Below, one piece after another: positions 1 through 5,015 of a DNA stretch of 5,175 bases. Positions within the stretch are counted from its first letter, which is position 1, and each line of letters starts with the position of its first letter. Source of the stretch: Candidatus Bathyarchaeota archaeon (GTDB lineage: Archaea > Thermoproteota > Bathyarchaeia > TCS64); contig JAUVYU010000078.1 in the NCBI GenBank assembly GCA_030602935.1, positions 1 through 5,175 on the forward strand, written 5' to 3'. The notes beneath the pieces were generated by a model. That model ran no database searches, was not told the DNA's origin, and saw nothing but the letters and a program-made list of their open reading frames with translations. Both the position numbers and the translations under genes were made by a program.

Positions 1-187
1 AGAGGTCCCGGGCCAGCGCGAGGATGCCCGTCGTCTTACCCGTGCCAGCGGGGCCCACGAAGAGGAGGTGGGGGAGGTTCCTGTCCTTGACGAAGCTCTT
101 GAGCCTGGAGACGATCTCCGTCTGGTTCCACATCTCGTCAAGTACTGTAGGGCGATACTTCTCCGCCCACATACCGCTGCTCATCAT
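1..187 (-). CDS. rfcS: Replication factor C small subunit, N-terminal part (runs off the window)
   Basis: The visible 62 residues match the start of the archaeal clamp-loader small subunit, an AAA+ ATPase that loads the PCNA sliding clamp at primer-template junctions. Seen directly: MWAEKYRP at residues 6-13, the RFC box near the N-terminus, then DLxE-like LDEMWNQ and the Walker A loop GPAGTGKTT at residues 45-53. Most relatives have GPPGTGKTT, so the second Pro is Ala here. The rest of the gene, including Walker B, sensor 1 and the SRC arginine finger, lies beyond the left edge. I chose the first ATG (187) because AGGAG (194-198) sits 6 nt upstream; a second in-frame ATG follows immediately at 184 and is equally usable. 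It lies 86 bp downstream of the dinB-like gene on the same strand but has its own TATA-like sequence. Family identity is very secure; the exact start is uncertain by one codon. Confidence 0.95.
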   Translation of the reverse strand, partial: MMSSGMWAEKYRPTVLDEMWNQTEIVSRLKSFVKDRNLPHLLFVGPAGTGKTTGILALARDL

Positions 188-193
188 TTATCG

Positions 194-222
194 CTCCTAT
201 ACAGGTGTTCCACCGTTTTAAA
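194..222 (-). promoter_or_regulatory. Candidate promoter (TATA-like) and SD site of rfcS
   Basis: On the minus strand GTTTAAAAC (centre about 219-220) resembles an archaeal TATA element, with A-rich sequence just upstream that could serve as a BRE. AGGAG at 194-198 is 6 nt from the ATG at 187. The two signals fit poorly: a start about 26 bp from the TATA centre would fall near 193 and leave out the SD. Either another upstream start is used or one of the signals is fortuitous. The SD is the more convincing of the two. Confidence 0.45.
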
Positions 223-273
223 CTTTGAACTAGTGGCGGAGCAATGAAAACACATGCAATGAGCTCTCGGTCT

Positions 274-753
274 TTAGACCCAGCTCACCCTCTCCGCATC
301 CCATTCTCTGAGCATTCGTGCAAGTTCTCCTATGTGGTGAGCGTTGTGCCGCAGCAAGTAGAGAAGCTTCACATGTACATTGGGCAGCCACTCCTTGAAA
401 CCGTCGTTCATCTCCAAGTCATTGTCGTCCTTGGTGCCAAAGAATTCGCTGATCTCAGACTCAAGCTTTCCCTGATATTCGAGGAGGGCCGCCTTGCTTG
501 GATAGTACTTCTCGGGGTCGTCGGCCTTGTACTTGGGGTCCCCGTACAATCCTCCCCATCCCATTCCCTCCGGCGTGTCTCTGAAGTAGAACTCCTGGGT
601 GGCTATGATGTGGTAGACGGTGTCTGAGAATGTCCAGCCGTTGTAGGTCCTGTTCCAGCATCCTTCCGGTGCCTTGTCAATCGCCTGACGGAGCATGTCC
701 CAGCTGCTCTGGAACTGAGACAGCAACGCCTCACAAGCCGTCCTTGTTACCAT
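274..753 (-). CDS. DinB/YfiT-superfamily putative metal-dependent protein
   Basis: A 159-residue protein with the size and helical pattern of the DinB/YfiT (DinB_2) four-helix bundle superfamily. In characterised bacterial members a divalent metal is held by three histidines, and some act as thiol-dependent transferases or hydrolases using bacillithiol, mycothiol or glutathione. Here the likely triad is visible: H48 in helix 2 (SDTVYHII) and H136 plus H140 in the C-terminal HxxxH (RHNAHHIGEL), followed by the usual GEL and helix. The tryptophan- and glycine-rich loop GMGWGGLYGD (residues 63-72) is a lineage-specific insert between helices 2 and 3. The substrate cannot be inferred. The name has nothing to do with DNA polymerase IV. 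The start ATG has no SD but has a TATA-like box about 25 bp upstream, suggesting a leaderless mRNA. It is a monocistron or leads weakly into rfcS. Confidence 0.85.
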   Translation of the reverse strand: MVTRTACEALLSQFQSSWDMLRQAIDKAPEGCWNRTYNGWTFSDTVYHIIATQEFYFRDTPEGMGWGGLYGDPKYKADDPEKYYPSKAALLEYQGKLESEISEFFGTKDDNDLEMNDGFKEWLPNVHVKLLYLLRHNAHHIGELARMLREWDAERVSWV

Positions 754-774
754 GATTCAGCATTGGTTGAAGAT

Positions 775-782
775 GATATAAC
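775..782 (-). promoter_or_regulatory. TATA-like box of the dinB-like gene
   Basis: The minus-strand sequence GTTATATC is centred about 25 bp before the ATG at 753, the usual archaeal TATA-to-start distance. No SD lies between the two. This arrangement predicts transcription starting at or within a few bases of the start codon. It rests on spacing and composition only. Confidence 0.5.
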
Positions 783-847
783 GGTTTAGAGCGTAGAAGG
801 GATATACCTATCGCTCCTTGTACTCCCTCTGTCCTTTTTTCCATATG

Positions 848-873
848 TCTAGAGCCCAATGGCTACCGCTAGA
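848..873. repeat. Bulged inverted repeat between two minus-strand genes
   Basis: TCTAG (848-852) followed directly by AGCC (853-856) pairs with GGCT (861-864) and CTAGA (869-873). This gives nine base pairs, a CAAT loop and a four-base ACCG bulge on one side. It sits downstream of the T-rich terminator of the winged-helix gene and upstream of the dinB promoter, so it lies in neither coding region. On neither strand is it followed directly by a T-run, so it is not a standard terminator hairpin. It could be a protein-binding site, a processing structure or chance. Confidence 0.4.
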
Positions 874-884
874 GTTGAAGAATT

Positions 885-901
885 AAAAAGAAAACAAAAA
901 A
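885..901 (-). terminator. Oligo-T terminator of the winged-helix/pilin unit
   Basis: Just past the stop codon at 909-911, the minus strand carries three closely spaced T-runs: six T (901-896), four T (894-891) and five T (889-885), separated by single bases. Archaeal RNA polymerase terminates at such U-rich tracts, and no hairpin is required. The placement right after the gene makes this the most convincing terminator in the window for a minus-strand gene. Confidence 0.7.
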
Positions 902-908
902 GGGAAAT

Positions 909-1199
909 TTATGCCTGCGAATAGACATCGTCGATTGGCAGCAGCTTCCTCGCGTCGTCGAAGTATCTCAGCACGGCAACGCCTTTGTCGGTGATCACAT
1001 ACCTCCGCCTTGAACGCCCGCTCCCGTCTCCCGACTCCTCGGAGATGAGCCTCTGCTCCAGCAGCTGGCCCAGCACCCTCTGAGTCGGCTTCCAAGACAG
1101 GTTCGCAGCGTACATTATGCGGGTCGGCTTGTCCACGCCGTCCCGCACGGCCGACAGTATGCTCAACCGGATCTCTAACCTCGACCTTCTAGGAGACAT
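909..1199 (-). CDS. Small winged-helix transcriptional regulator (HTH_45-like)
   Basis: A 96-residue basic protein typical of the archaeal one-domain winged-helix family related to Pfam HTH_45. Helix 1 is about residues 6-20 (SRLEIRLSILSAV), helix 2 about 24-32 (KPTRIMYAA), and the recognition helix about 35-50 (SWKPTQRVLGQLLEQR). A basic wing with SGRSRRRYVIT follows at 60-70, then the helix DKGVAVLRYFDDARKLL, which in relatives supports dimerisation. No ligand-binding or sensor domain is present. The phrase NLSWKP before the recognition helix is characteristic of the group. ATG at 1199 opens the usual MSxRRSRLEI start. GTG at 1202 is an alternative with better SD spacing (GGAG at 1210-1213: 7 nt versus 10 nt). 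A TTG at 1223 extends the frame but has no supporting signal. It starts 48 nt after the pilin-like gene and is probably cotranscribed with it. Target genes are unknown; autoregulation is a guess. Confidence 0.87.
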   Translation of the reverse strand: MSPRRSRLEIRLSILSAVRDGVDKPTRIMYAANLSWKPTQRVLGQLLEQRLISEESGDGSGRSRRRYVITDKGVAVLRYFDDARKLLPIDDVYSQA

Positions 1200-1247
1200 C
1201 ACAGCCACACTCCAGCACAGCAACCAAAGGAGCCCACGCCCCTAAGC

Positions 1248-1790
1248 CTACTGCGTAGTCGCCGACTCCACGTTTACTTCAGTGATGTAGTTCGCGTTGT
1301 TCGTGTAGACGGAGATGCTTATCGCGGTGCCGATGTCATCGAGCTGAACGTTGTCAGGATCCTTGATGAACACAAGCAGCTCACTACCACTCTGCAGCGG
1401 AACATCACCCGACACAACGGCGTACGCATATGTCTGCCAGGTGAATCCACCGGTCATATCCGTGTAGTTGCATACGGTGAAGTCATCTGTGATGCTTGTG
1501 CCAGCCGGCACACGGTAGACGAATACGTCCGCCCATGCCTCCTCGACGCCTCTGACGGCGATCTTGTCGATGAGTATGTCCTTCCCGCCCAGGTTCTGCA
1601 GCTTGAAGGCGCCGATGGCGCCCGTGCTGTTGACCCAGATGTGAGGCTTGCTGAGGGCTATCTGCTCGTTCTCTGTCCTGGTCATGGTGATGTTGGTTGC
1701 GTAGTATGTGGCGACGGCTGCGAGTAGTACGGCTACGACTAGTAGTATGAGTGTTGACACGACTTCGCTTAGTGCTTTACTTTTCCTCAT
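1248..1790 (-). CDS. Archaellin/type IV pilin N-terminal domain protein (secreted or surface pilin-like)
   Basis: A 180-residue protein with a class III signal peptide. A short positive stretch MRKSKA is followed by LSEVVSTLILLVVAVLLAAVATYY, whose hydrophobic core spans about 10-28. K5-A6/L7-S8 fits the archaeal prepilin peptidase (PibD/EppA-type) rule, so cleavage after A6 with a Glu at +3 is predicted; the hydrophobic helix would then form the filament core or anchor the protein. The rest is a beta-rich extracytoplasmic domain with three N-glycosylation sequons (N33, N54, N108) and one Cys (C107). It lacks the N-terminal motif typical of true archaellins, and no filament motor or ATPase genes lie nearby, so an orphan pilin or pseudopilin is more likely than archaellum subunit. 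AGGTGGT (1797-1803), 6 nt before the ATG, supports this start. The winged-helix gene follows at 48 nt. Confidence 0.85.
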   Translation of the reverse strand: MRKSKALSEVVSTLILLVVAVLLAAVATYYATNITMTRTENEQIALSKPHIWVNSTGAIGAFKLQNLGGKDILIDKIAVRGVEEAWADVFVYRVPAGTSITDDFTVCNYTDMTGGFTWQTYAYAVVSGDVPLQSGSELLVFIKDPDNVQLDDIGTAISISVYTNNANYITEVNVESATTQ

Positions 1791-1796
1791 TTTCTA

Positions 1797-1803
1797 ACCA
1801 CCT
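1797..1803 (-). promoter_or_regulatory. SD-like site of the pilin-like gene
   Basis: AGGTGGT on the minus strand lies 6 nt before the ATG at 1790 and is partly complementary to the CACCUCC 3' end of archaeal 16S rRNA. It implies a leadered mRNA, so the promoter must lie further right. TATA-like candidates are the AT-rich sequences at 1965-1987, which would give a leader of roughly 150 nt; nearer candidates are weak. Confidence 0.5.
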
Positions 1804-2010
1804 TTTCGGTTACCTGTACCAAGTGGACCCTGTATCTGGATATGTTCGTTTGTGTGTAGCTGAAATCTACAGCAAGGATACGTTACGCAGATATGGATTA
1901 TCATAACGTGCGTCAATTTACGTCATTTTCGACGCCTTTCTGTGAACCGCCTGAACAATTTTTACTCAAATATACCCTTTTATTTAACTCGAAAGCGTCG
2001 TTTATCGTTA

Positions 2011-2088
2011 ATGTATTTTAATTCTGAGAGAAGAACAGCGTCTCTAAGCGATCCTGATTGGGATAAAGGATTAATAATGAAACCTTAA
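2011..2088 (+). CDS. Candidate 25-codon small ORF upstream of the CoA-transferase (doubtful)
   Basis: An ATG at 2011 opens 25 sense codons ending in TAA at 2086-2088, 17 nt before the start of the CoA-transferase. The predicted peptide begins MYFNSERRT, ends DKGLIMKP and is charged, with no recognisable domain, membrane segment or stretch of regulatory codons. The plus-strand box TTTTATTTAA (1978-1987) is centred about 28 bp before this ATG, which would suit a leaderless message. An ORF this short is expected fairly often by chance in non-coding DNA, so the promoter spacing is the only positive sign. It could be a leader peptide, an unrelated small protein, or nothing. Confidence 0.2.
   Translation: MYFNSERRTASLSDPDWDKGLIMKP
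2071..2078 (+). promoter_or_regulatory. TATA-like box of the CoA-transferase gene
   Basis: TTAATAAT is centred about 31 bp before the ATG at 2106, with purine-rich GATAAAGGA just upstream where a BRE would lie. Transcription would begin near 2100, giving a leader of only a few bases. TAGGA at 2096-2100, 5 nt before the ATG, could act as a weak SD if the transcript starts further upstream. Confidence 0.4.
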
Positions 2089-2105
2089 CCTATTGTAGGA
2101 TTTAC

Positions 2106-3272
2106 ATGGCGAAGATACTTGAAGATATCAGGATTCTAGACTTCACCCACGTCTGGTTCGGTCCGTACTGCACGATGATGCTTGCGGAGCTGGGCGCGGA
2201 GGTCATCAAGGTGGAGCCCCCGTGGGGGACCATCGGGCGCCTCGGCCCAGGTGCCCTGTTCAAGCAGGTGAGCACCACCTTCTACGCGCTGAACCTCAAC
2301 AAGAAGGACATCTCGGTCGACCTGAAGAGCGAGGAGGGGAAGTCCATAATCAAGGAGCTGATAAAGCAGTCGGACGTCGTCGTCCAGAACTTCGTCCCTG
2401 GGACCCTGGAGCGGTTAGGCTTCAGCTACGAAGTACAGAAGGAGCTCAACCCCAAGATCATCTACGCAGCTCTCTCGGGCTTCGGTCAATCCGGCCCGTA
2501 CAGCAGGTACGCATCCTACGCGGTCATCGCAGAGGCTATGAGCGGTCACACGTTCAGCAACGCAAGGCGCATACGGGGCGACGGCCCCCCATCATCACTG
2601 GCAGGCGCCATCGGCGACATAGGTCCAGCGACATTCGCTGCGTTCGCAATCACGGCTGCTATACGTCACAGGGATAGGACCGGTGAGGGGCAGATGGTGG
2701 ACATCAACCAGACGGACACCATGGTCTCCTTCAACACCTGTAGCTCGGTCGGCCATGCCCTCTGGGTGGATAGTGGCCAGACGCCGCCTGAGAGGAGGAG
2801 GCGCGATGACCCCACCCGCATCGGCGGAATGTACAAGGTCAGCGACGGCTGGGTGCAGCTGATGGGTGCCAGGGCGAAGGCCCTCGACAGCTTGAAGGAG
2901 GTCCTCGGGGTCGAGGAGCTCACCAATGAAATGCTGAAGGGGCATATCGAGAAGATGACCCGCCGCGAGGCGTTCAAGTTCCTGGGCGAGATGGGCTTCC
3001 CGTCGGCTCCTGTGTACGAGGCCCATGAGGCTATGGACGACCCTCACCTCCTGGAAAGAGGCATGTGGGTCAAGGCGTCCCAACCAGCCGTAGGCGAGTA
3101 CAGGGTGCCCAACTTCCCGGCGAAGTTCTACAAGACTCCCGGTGAGGTCGTCTCAGGCGCCCCCATGCTGGGGCAGCATACTGAGGAGGTCCTGACCACG
3201 ATGCTGGGTTACACCCCGGAGCAGGTCAAGGCCTTGGAGAAAGAGGGCAAGGTAGTCTGCTGGAGAGGATAA
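2106..3272 (+). CDS. CoA-transferase family III (CaiB/BaiF/FRC-type), substrate unknown
   Basis: A full-length 388-residue family III CoA-transferase, a cytoplasmic enzyme moving CoA between carboxylic acids through an aspartyl-CoA thioester. Seen: N-terminal FGPYCTMMLAELGAEVIKVEPP (18-39), NLNKKDISVDLKS (63-75), QNFVPGTLERLG (94-105), SGFGQSGPYS (124-133), GDIGPATFAA with the expected catalytic D171, the RTGEGQMVDI stretch (191-200), YKVSDGWVQL (243-252), PSAPV (299-303) and the C-terminal LGQHTEEVL (355-363). Length matches the usual 380-430 residues, and nothing essential appears missing. Relatives act on formate/oxalate, carnitine, bile acids, mesaconate, benzylsuccinate and others; no neighbour here (dehydratase, acyl-CoA dehydrogenase or decarboxylase) points to one, so I give no symbol. 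It is transcribed alone, convergent with the tRNA-binding gene, from its own TATA-like box, and ends in a hairpin terminator. The fold family is near certain; the substrate is unknown. Confidence 0.93.
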   Translation: MAKILEDIRILDFTHVWFGPYCTMMLAELGAEVIKVEPPWGTIGRLGPGALFKQVSTTFYALNLNKKDISVDLKSEEGKSIIKELIKQSDVVVQNFVPGTLERLGFSYEVQKELNPKIIYAALSGFGQSGPYSRYASYAVIAEAMSGHTFSNARRIRGDGPPSSLAGAIGDIGPATFAAFAITAAIRHRDRTGEGQMVDINQTDTMVSFNTCSSVGHALWVDSGQTPPERRRRDDPTRIGGMYKVSDGWVQLMGARAKALDSLKEVLGVEELTNEMLKGHIEKMTRREAFKFLGEMGFPSAPVYEAHEAMDDPHLLERGMWVKASQPAVGEYRVPNFPAKFYKTPGEVVSGAPMLGQHTEEVLTTMLGYTPEQVKALEKEGKVVCWRG

Positions 3273-3292
3273 CTCTCCCAATCTTTTTGTTC
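3262..3292 (+). terminator. Hairpin plus T-tract overlapping the CoA-transferase stop codon
   Basis: GGAGAG (3262-3267) pairs perfectly with CTCTCC (3273-3278). The five-base loop GATAA (3268-3272) contains the TAA stop. Five T (3284-3288) and further T-rich bases follow. This looks like a bacterial intrinsic terminator, although archaeal termination mainly needs the U-tract. The stem is short (6 bp) and the T-run starts 5 nt after it. Confidence 0.55.
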
Positions 3293-3368
3293 TTGCATTC
3301 ATTGCGAAGCTAGTATACTCTGTGTCTGATTCACAAAGTAAGTAAATTAATTGAGAATATCTCGTTAT

Positions 3369-3383
3369 ACTCTCGTCAAGAGT
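3369..3383 (-). terminator. Weak stem-loop after the tRNA-binding gene
   Basis: On the minus strand ACTCT and AGAGT form a 5-bp stem with a five-base loop, starting 10 nt after the stop codon at 3394-3396. It is not followed by a real T-run; the nearest T-rich stretches are further on, around 3335-3350. It could mark the 3' end of this transcript in the convergent gap, but chance is a fair alternative. Confidence 0.22.
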
Positions 3384-3393
3384 TTAGAAATGA

Positions 3394-3723
3394 TTAGGTT
3401 ATTCTCGCACCATTGGGAATCTCGTGGTCGGTCGTCAGGAGCGCTAGCTTCCCGTCTATCTCGGCCGCCAGGAGCATGCCGTATGACCACTGGCCGAAGA
3501 TCTTGGCCGGCTTCATGTTCAGGACCACGGCTATCACCTTCCCTGCGAGGTCGTCGGCCGTGTACCAGTCGACGAGGCCTGTGACTATCTGGCGTAGCTC
3601 CCCTCCTATGTCTACCTGCAGCTTGTAGAGCTTGTCGGAGCCGGGTACCTTCTCCACTTCGGCCACGGTCCCTATTCTTATGTCGAGCTTCTTGAACTCC
3701 TTCATGGTGATTACGTCGCTCAA
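3394..3723 (-). CDS. Stand-alone tRNA-binding OB-fold protein (MetRS beta subunit/CsaA-like)
   Basis: A 109-residue single-domain protein of the tRNA_bind (EMAP/Trbp111) family. The archaeal versions are usually annotated as the beta subunit of methionyl-tRNA synthetase; they correspond to the C-terminal dimerisation and tRNA-binding domain of bacterial MetG. Visible family signatures: FKKLDIRIGTV (10-20), the GSDKLYKLQVDIG stretch (28-40), RQIVTGL (44-50), the GKVIAVVLNMKPAKI run (61-75) and GQWSYGMLLAAE (77-88). The PAKxxGxxSxGM core is intact. CsaA-type chaperone-like proteins share the fold, so the exact role is not certain. The start taken is a TTG at 3723, supported by AAGGTG (3730-3735) 6 nt upstream and AAGGAG just before it, and by relatives that begin at the same depth before FKKLDIR. 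An ATG six codons in (3705) lacks a suitably spaced SD. The catalytic MetRS gene is not in the window. Confidence 0.88.
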   Translation of the reverse strand: MSDVITMKEFKKLDIRIGTVAEVEKVPGSDKLYKLQVDIGGELRQIVTGLVDWYTADDLAGKVIAVVLNMKPAKIFGQWSYGMLLAAEIDGKLALLTTDHEIPNGARIT

Positions 3724-3729
3724 TCAGGA

Positions 3730-3764
3730 CACCTTCTCCTTATACGAATCTGAACCCTAATAAA
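3730..3764 (-). promoter_or_regulatory. Promoter and SD of the tRNA-binding gene
   Basis: On the minus strand TTTATTA (3758-3764) is a TATA-like box. A start about 26 bp on, near 3735, would leave a leader of about 12 nt that still carries AAGGTG (3730-3735), 6 nt before the TTG. A second SD-like AAGGAG lies at 3736-3741. The SD is what decides for the TTG start over the internal ATG. Confidence 0.5.
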
Positions 3765-3806
3765 TGAAATGTCGGGAACATCGGAGGCCGCTCCCCCTGG
3801 GAATGC

Positions 3807-4973
3807 TCAAGGCTCCCTCAGGAACCTTGCGGCTATCAGCGCATACATCTTCGATACTGGAGGCAGCCAATCCAGGGGCACGTACTCGTTCTTCTGATGC
3901 GCTCCACCCCTCTGAGGCCCGAGATGTAGGCAGGGTATCCCTCCCTCTCCGGCGAATATGTTTGCGTCGGTTATCCCCGATGCGTATTCGTACAACGGCT
4001 CTCGTCCTATCACCTCTCTGTAGACCTCGTCGAACACCTGCAGGATAGGATCGCTCTTCTCCATGACGTATGCCTCGTACCTCGGTGGCTTGGTCTTCAC
4101 CTCTACCTTGGCCTTCAGCTCCAGGGACTCGACGAGCCTCTCCATGTCCTTGATGGCTGTCTCCACCGTCTCACCCGGGACAAGCAGCCTGTTGACCTCG
4201 AAGCGGCAGTTGGCTGGTACGACCACCGAGTAGACCTCGTAGCCCCCCTCTATCTTGAGGGTTGAGTAGTTGCTCCTACCGAAGTCCGGATGGTCCTTGA
4301 ACTCAAGCCTGTCCAGGTTCGCGATGATCGTGCTGGCCTCCTCAACGGCGTTCACCCCGAGATGGGGCCTGAACCCGTGAGCCGCCTTGCCATGGACGTA
4401 GATGTCATAGAGGATCTTCCCCGTTATACCCAGGGGGATGGGCTTCGTCTCGTCCCCCGGGTATGGCTCAGCCAGTATGATGGCATCGACGTCTGCGAGG
4501 TCGGTCTTCAGCAGAGCCTTCGCCCCTAACCCGTAGGCTTCCTCGTCGATGACCCCTGAGAAGGACAGTTCCCCGTTGAAGCTGTAGCCGGACTCGACCA
4601 ACGCTTTGAGCGCATTTATCGTGCACGCTATGCCGGCCTTCATGTCGCAGGATCCGAGGCCGTGCATCCTCCCCTCCTTCGTCACGGGCGTGAATGGGTC
4701 CGTGTCCCATCCCTCGACTACGGGCACTGTGTCCGTGTGCCCGTTGAAGTTTAGCCTTCTCCCCGGCCCCTCCCCCTCCAGCCTGGCGTAGACGTTTGGC
4801 CTCCCCGGCTCCACCTCGTCCATCTCGCACTTGAATCCCAGGGACTCCAGCTCCGATCTGATGTACTCGGCTAGCTCTCCCTCCTGGCCCACCACCGAGT
4901 TTATGCGGATCATGTCCTCGAGGAGTCTGATCGTGTAGGAGTCGTCCAGCCTTGAGAGAACCTCTTCTGTCAT
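3807..4973 (-). CDS. M20 family metallopeptidase/deacylase (ArgE/DapE-type)
   Basis: A complete 388-residue M20 zinc hydrolase, cytoplasmic (no signal peptide). Such enzymes remove N-acyl groups from amino acids or cleave small peptides using two metal ions. All key residues are visible: H79 and D81 in GHTDTVP, bridging D110 in GLGSCDMKAG, general base E144 and metal ligand E145 in VIDEEAYG, E169 in LAEP, and H359 in GGAHQKNEYV. The lid/dimerisation domain spans roughly 182-295 and contains GKAAHG with the conserved H199 that completes the partner's active site. Acetylornithine deacetylase, succinyl-diaminopimelate desuccinylase and other acyl-amino-acid hydrolases cannot be told apart from sequence alone, and no arginine or lysine pathway gene lies beside it, so no symbol is given. 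No SD precedes the ATG, but a TATA-like box lies about 32 bp upstream, pointing to a nearly leaderless mRNA. The tRNA-binding gene begins 83 bp downstream with its own signals. Confidence 0.92.
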   Translation of the reverse strand: MTEEVLSRLDDSYTIRLLEDMIRINSVVGQEGELAEYIRSELESLGFKCEMDEVEPGRPNVYARLEGEGPGRRLNFNGHTDTVPVVEGWDTDPFTPVTKEGRMHGLGSCDMKAGIACTINALKALVESGYSFNGELSFSGVIDEEAYGLGAKALLKTDLADVDAIILAEPYPGDETKPIPLGITGKILYDIYVHGKAAHGFRPHLGVNAVEEASTIIANLDRLEFKDHPDFGRSNYSTLKIEGGYEVYSVVVPANCRFEVNRLLVPGETVETAIKDMERLVESLELKAKVEVKTKPPRYEAYVMEKSDPILQVFDEVYREVIGREPLYEYASGITDANIFAGEGGIPCLHLGPQRGGAHQKNEYVPLDWLPPVSKMYALIAARFLREP

Positions 4974-5001
4974 CTTGATTTGCTTAAGACATAGCGGGAG
5001 G

Positions 5002-5008
5002 ATAAAAT
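5002..5008 (-). promoter_or_regulatory. TATA-like box of the M20 gene
   Basis: ATTTTAT on the minus strand is centred about 32 bp before the ATG at 4973 and begins only 7 bp after the ligase stop codon. Transcription would start near 4979, leaving about 6 nt of leader and no room for an SD; none is seen. Its position suggests the M20 gene is not simply read through from the ligase gene. Confidence 0.45.
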
Positions 5009-5015
5009 GGTTGCT

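Larger units (their letters stand above)
1804..2105. promoter_or_regulatory. Divergent AT-rich intergenic control region
   Basis: This stretch separates the minus-strand pilin unit from the plus-strand CoA-transferase and is clearly more AT-rich than the coding DNA around it. It contains: TATA-like sequences on either strand near 1968-1987; a near-direct repeat CGTCAATTTA/CGTCATTTTC at 1911-1930 with a 10-bp period; the word GCGTC at 1910-1914, 1995-1999 and 2038-2042 and its complement at 1931-1935; a 25-codon ORF at 2011-2088; and a TATA-like box at 2071-2078 for the CoA-transferase. No RNA gene is recognisable. Both flanking genes must be driven from here, so shared regulation is possible but not shown. 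Confidence 0.5.

Noticed and set aside
24..627. Plus-strand open frames at 24-221 and 244-627
   Set aside because: They lie antisense to rfcS and the DinB-like gene, whose minus-strand frames show unmistakable family motifs. The plus-strand translations show no domain.
1200..1223. Upstream TTG extension of the winged-helix gene
   Set aside because: It adds eight residues not expected in the family and has no SD at a suitable distance. ATG 1199 or GTG 1202 with GGAG upstream is better.
1248..1790. Pilin-like protein as a true archaellin subunit
   Set aside because: The N-terminal helix and signal peptide fit, but no archaellum motor, ATPase or accessory genes are in view and the mature domain shows no archaellin signature that I recognise.
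2595..3083. Minus-strand open frames of 162 and 103 residues opposite the CoA-transferase
   Set aside because: They are shadows of a GC-rich coding strand: no motif, no SD, and full overlap with a complete, motif-rich enzyme.
3783..3794. Small stem GGAG-GCCG-CTCC downstream of the M20 gene as a terminator
   Set aside because: The stem is only four pairs and no T-run follows it on the minus strand; chance in GC-rich sequence is sufficient.
3764..4830. Several open frames on both strands inside the M20 gene
   Set aside because: All overlap the complete M20 frame, which carries every expected metal ligand. The alternative translations are low-complexity and Arg/Pro-rich.
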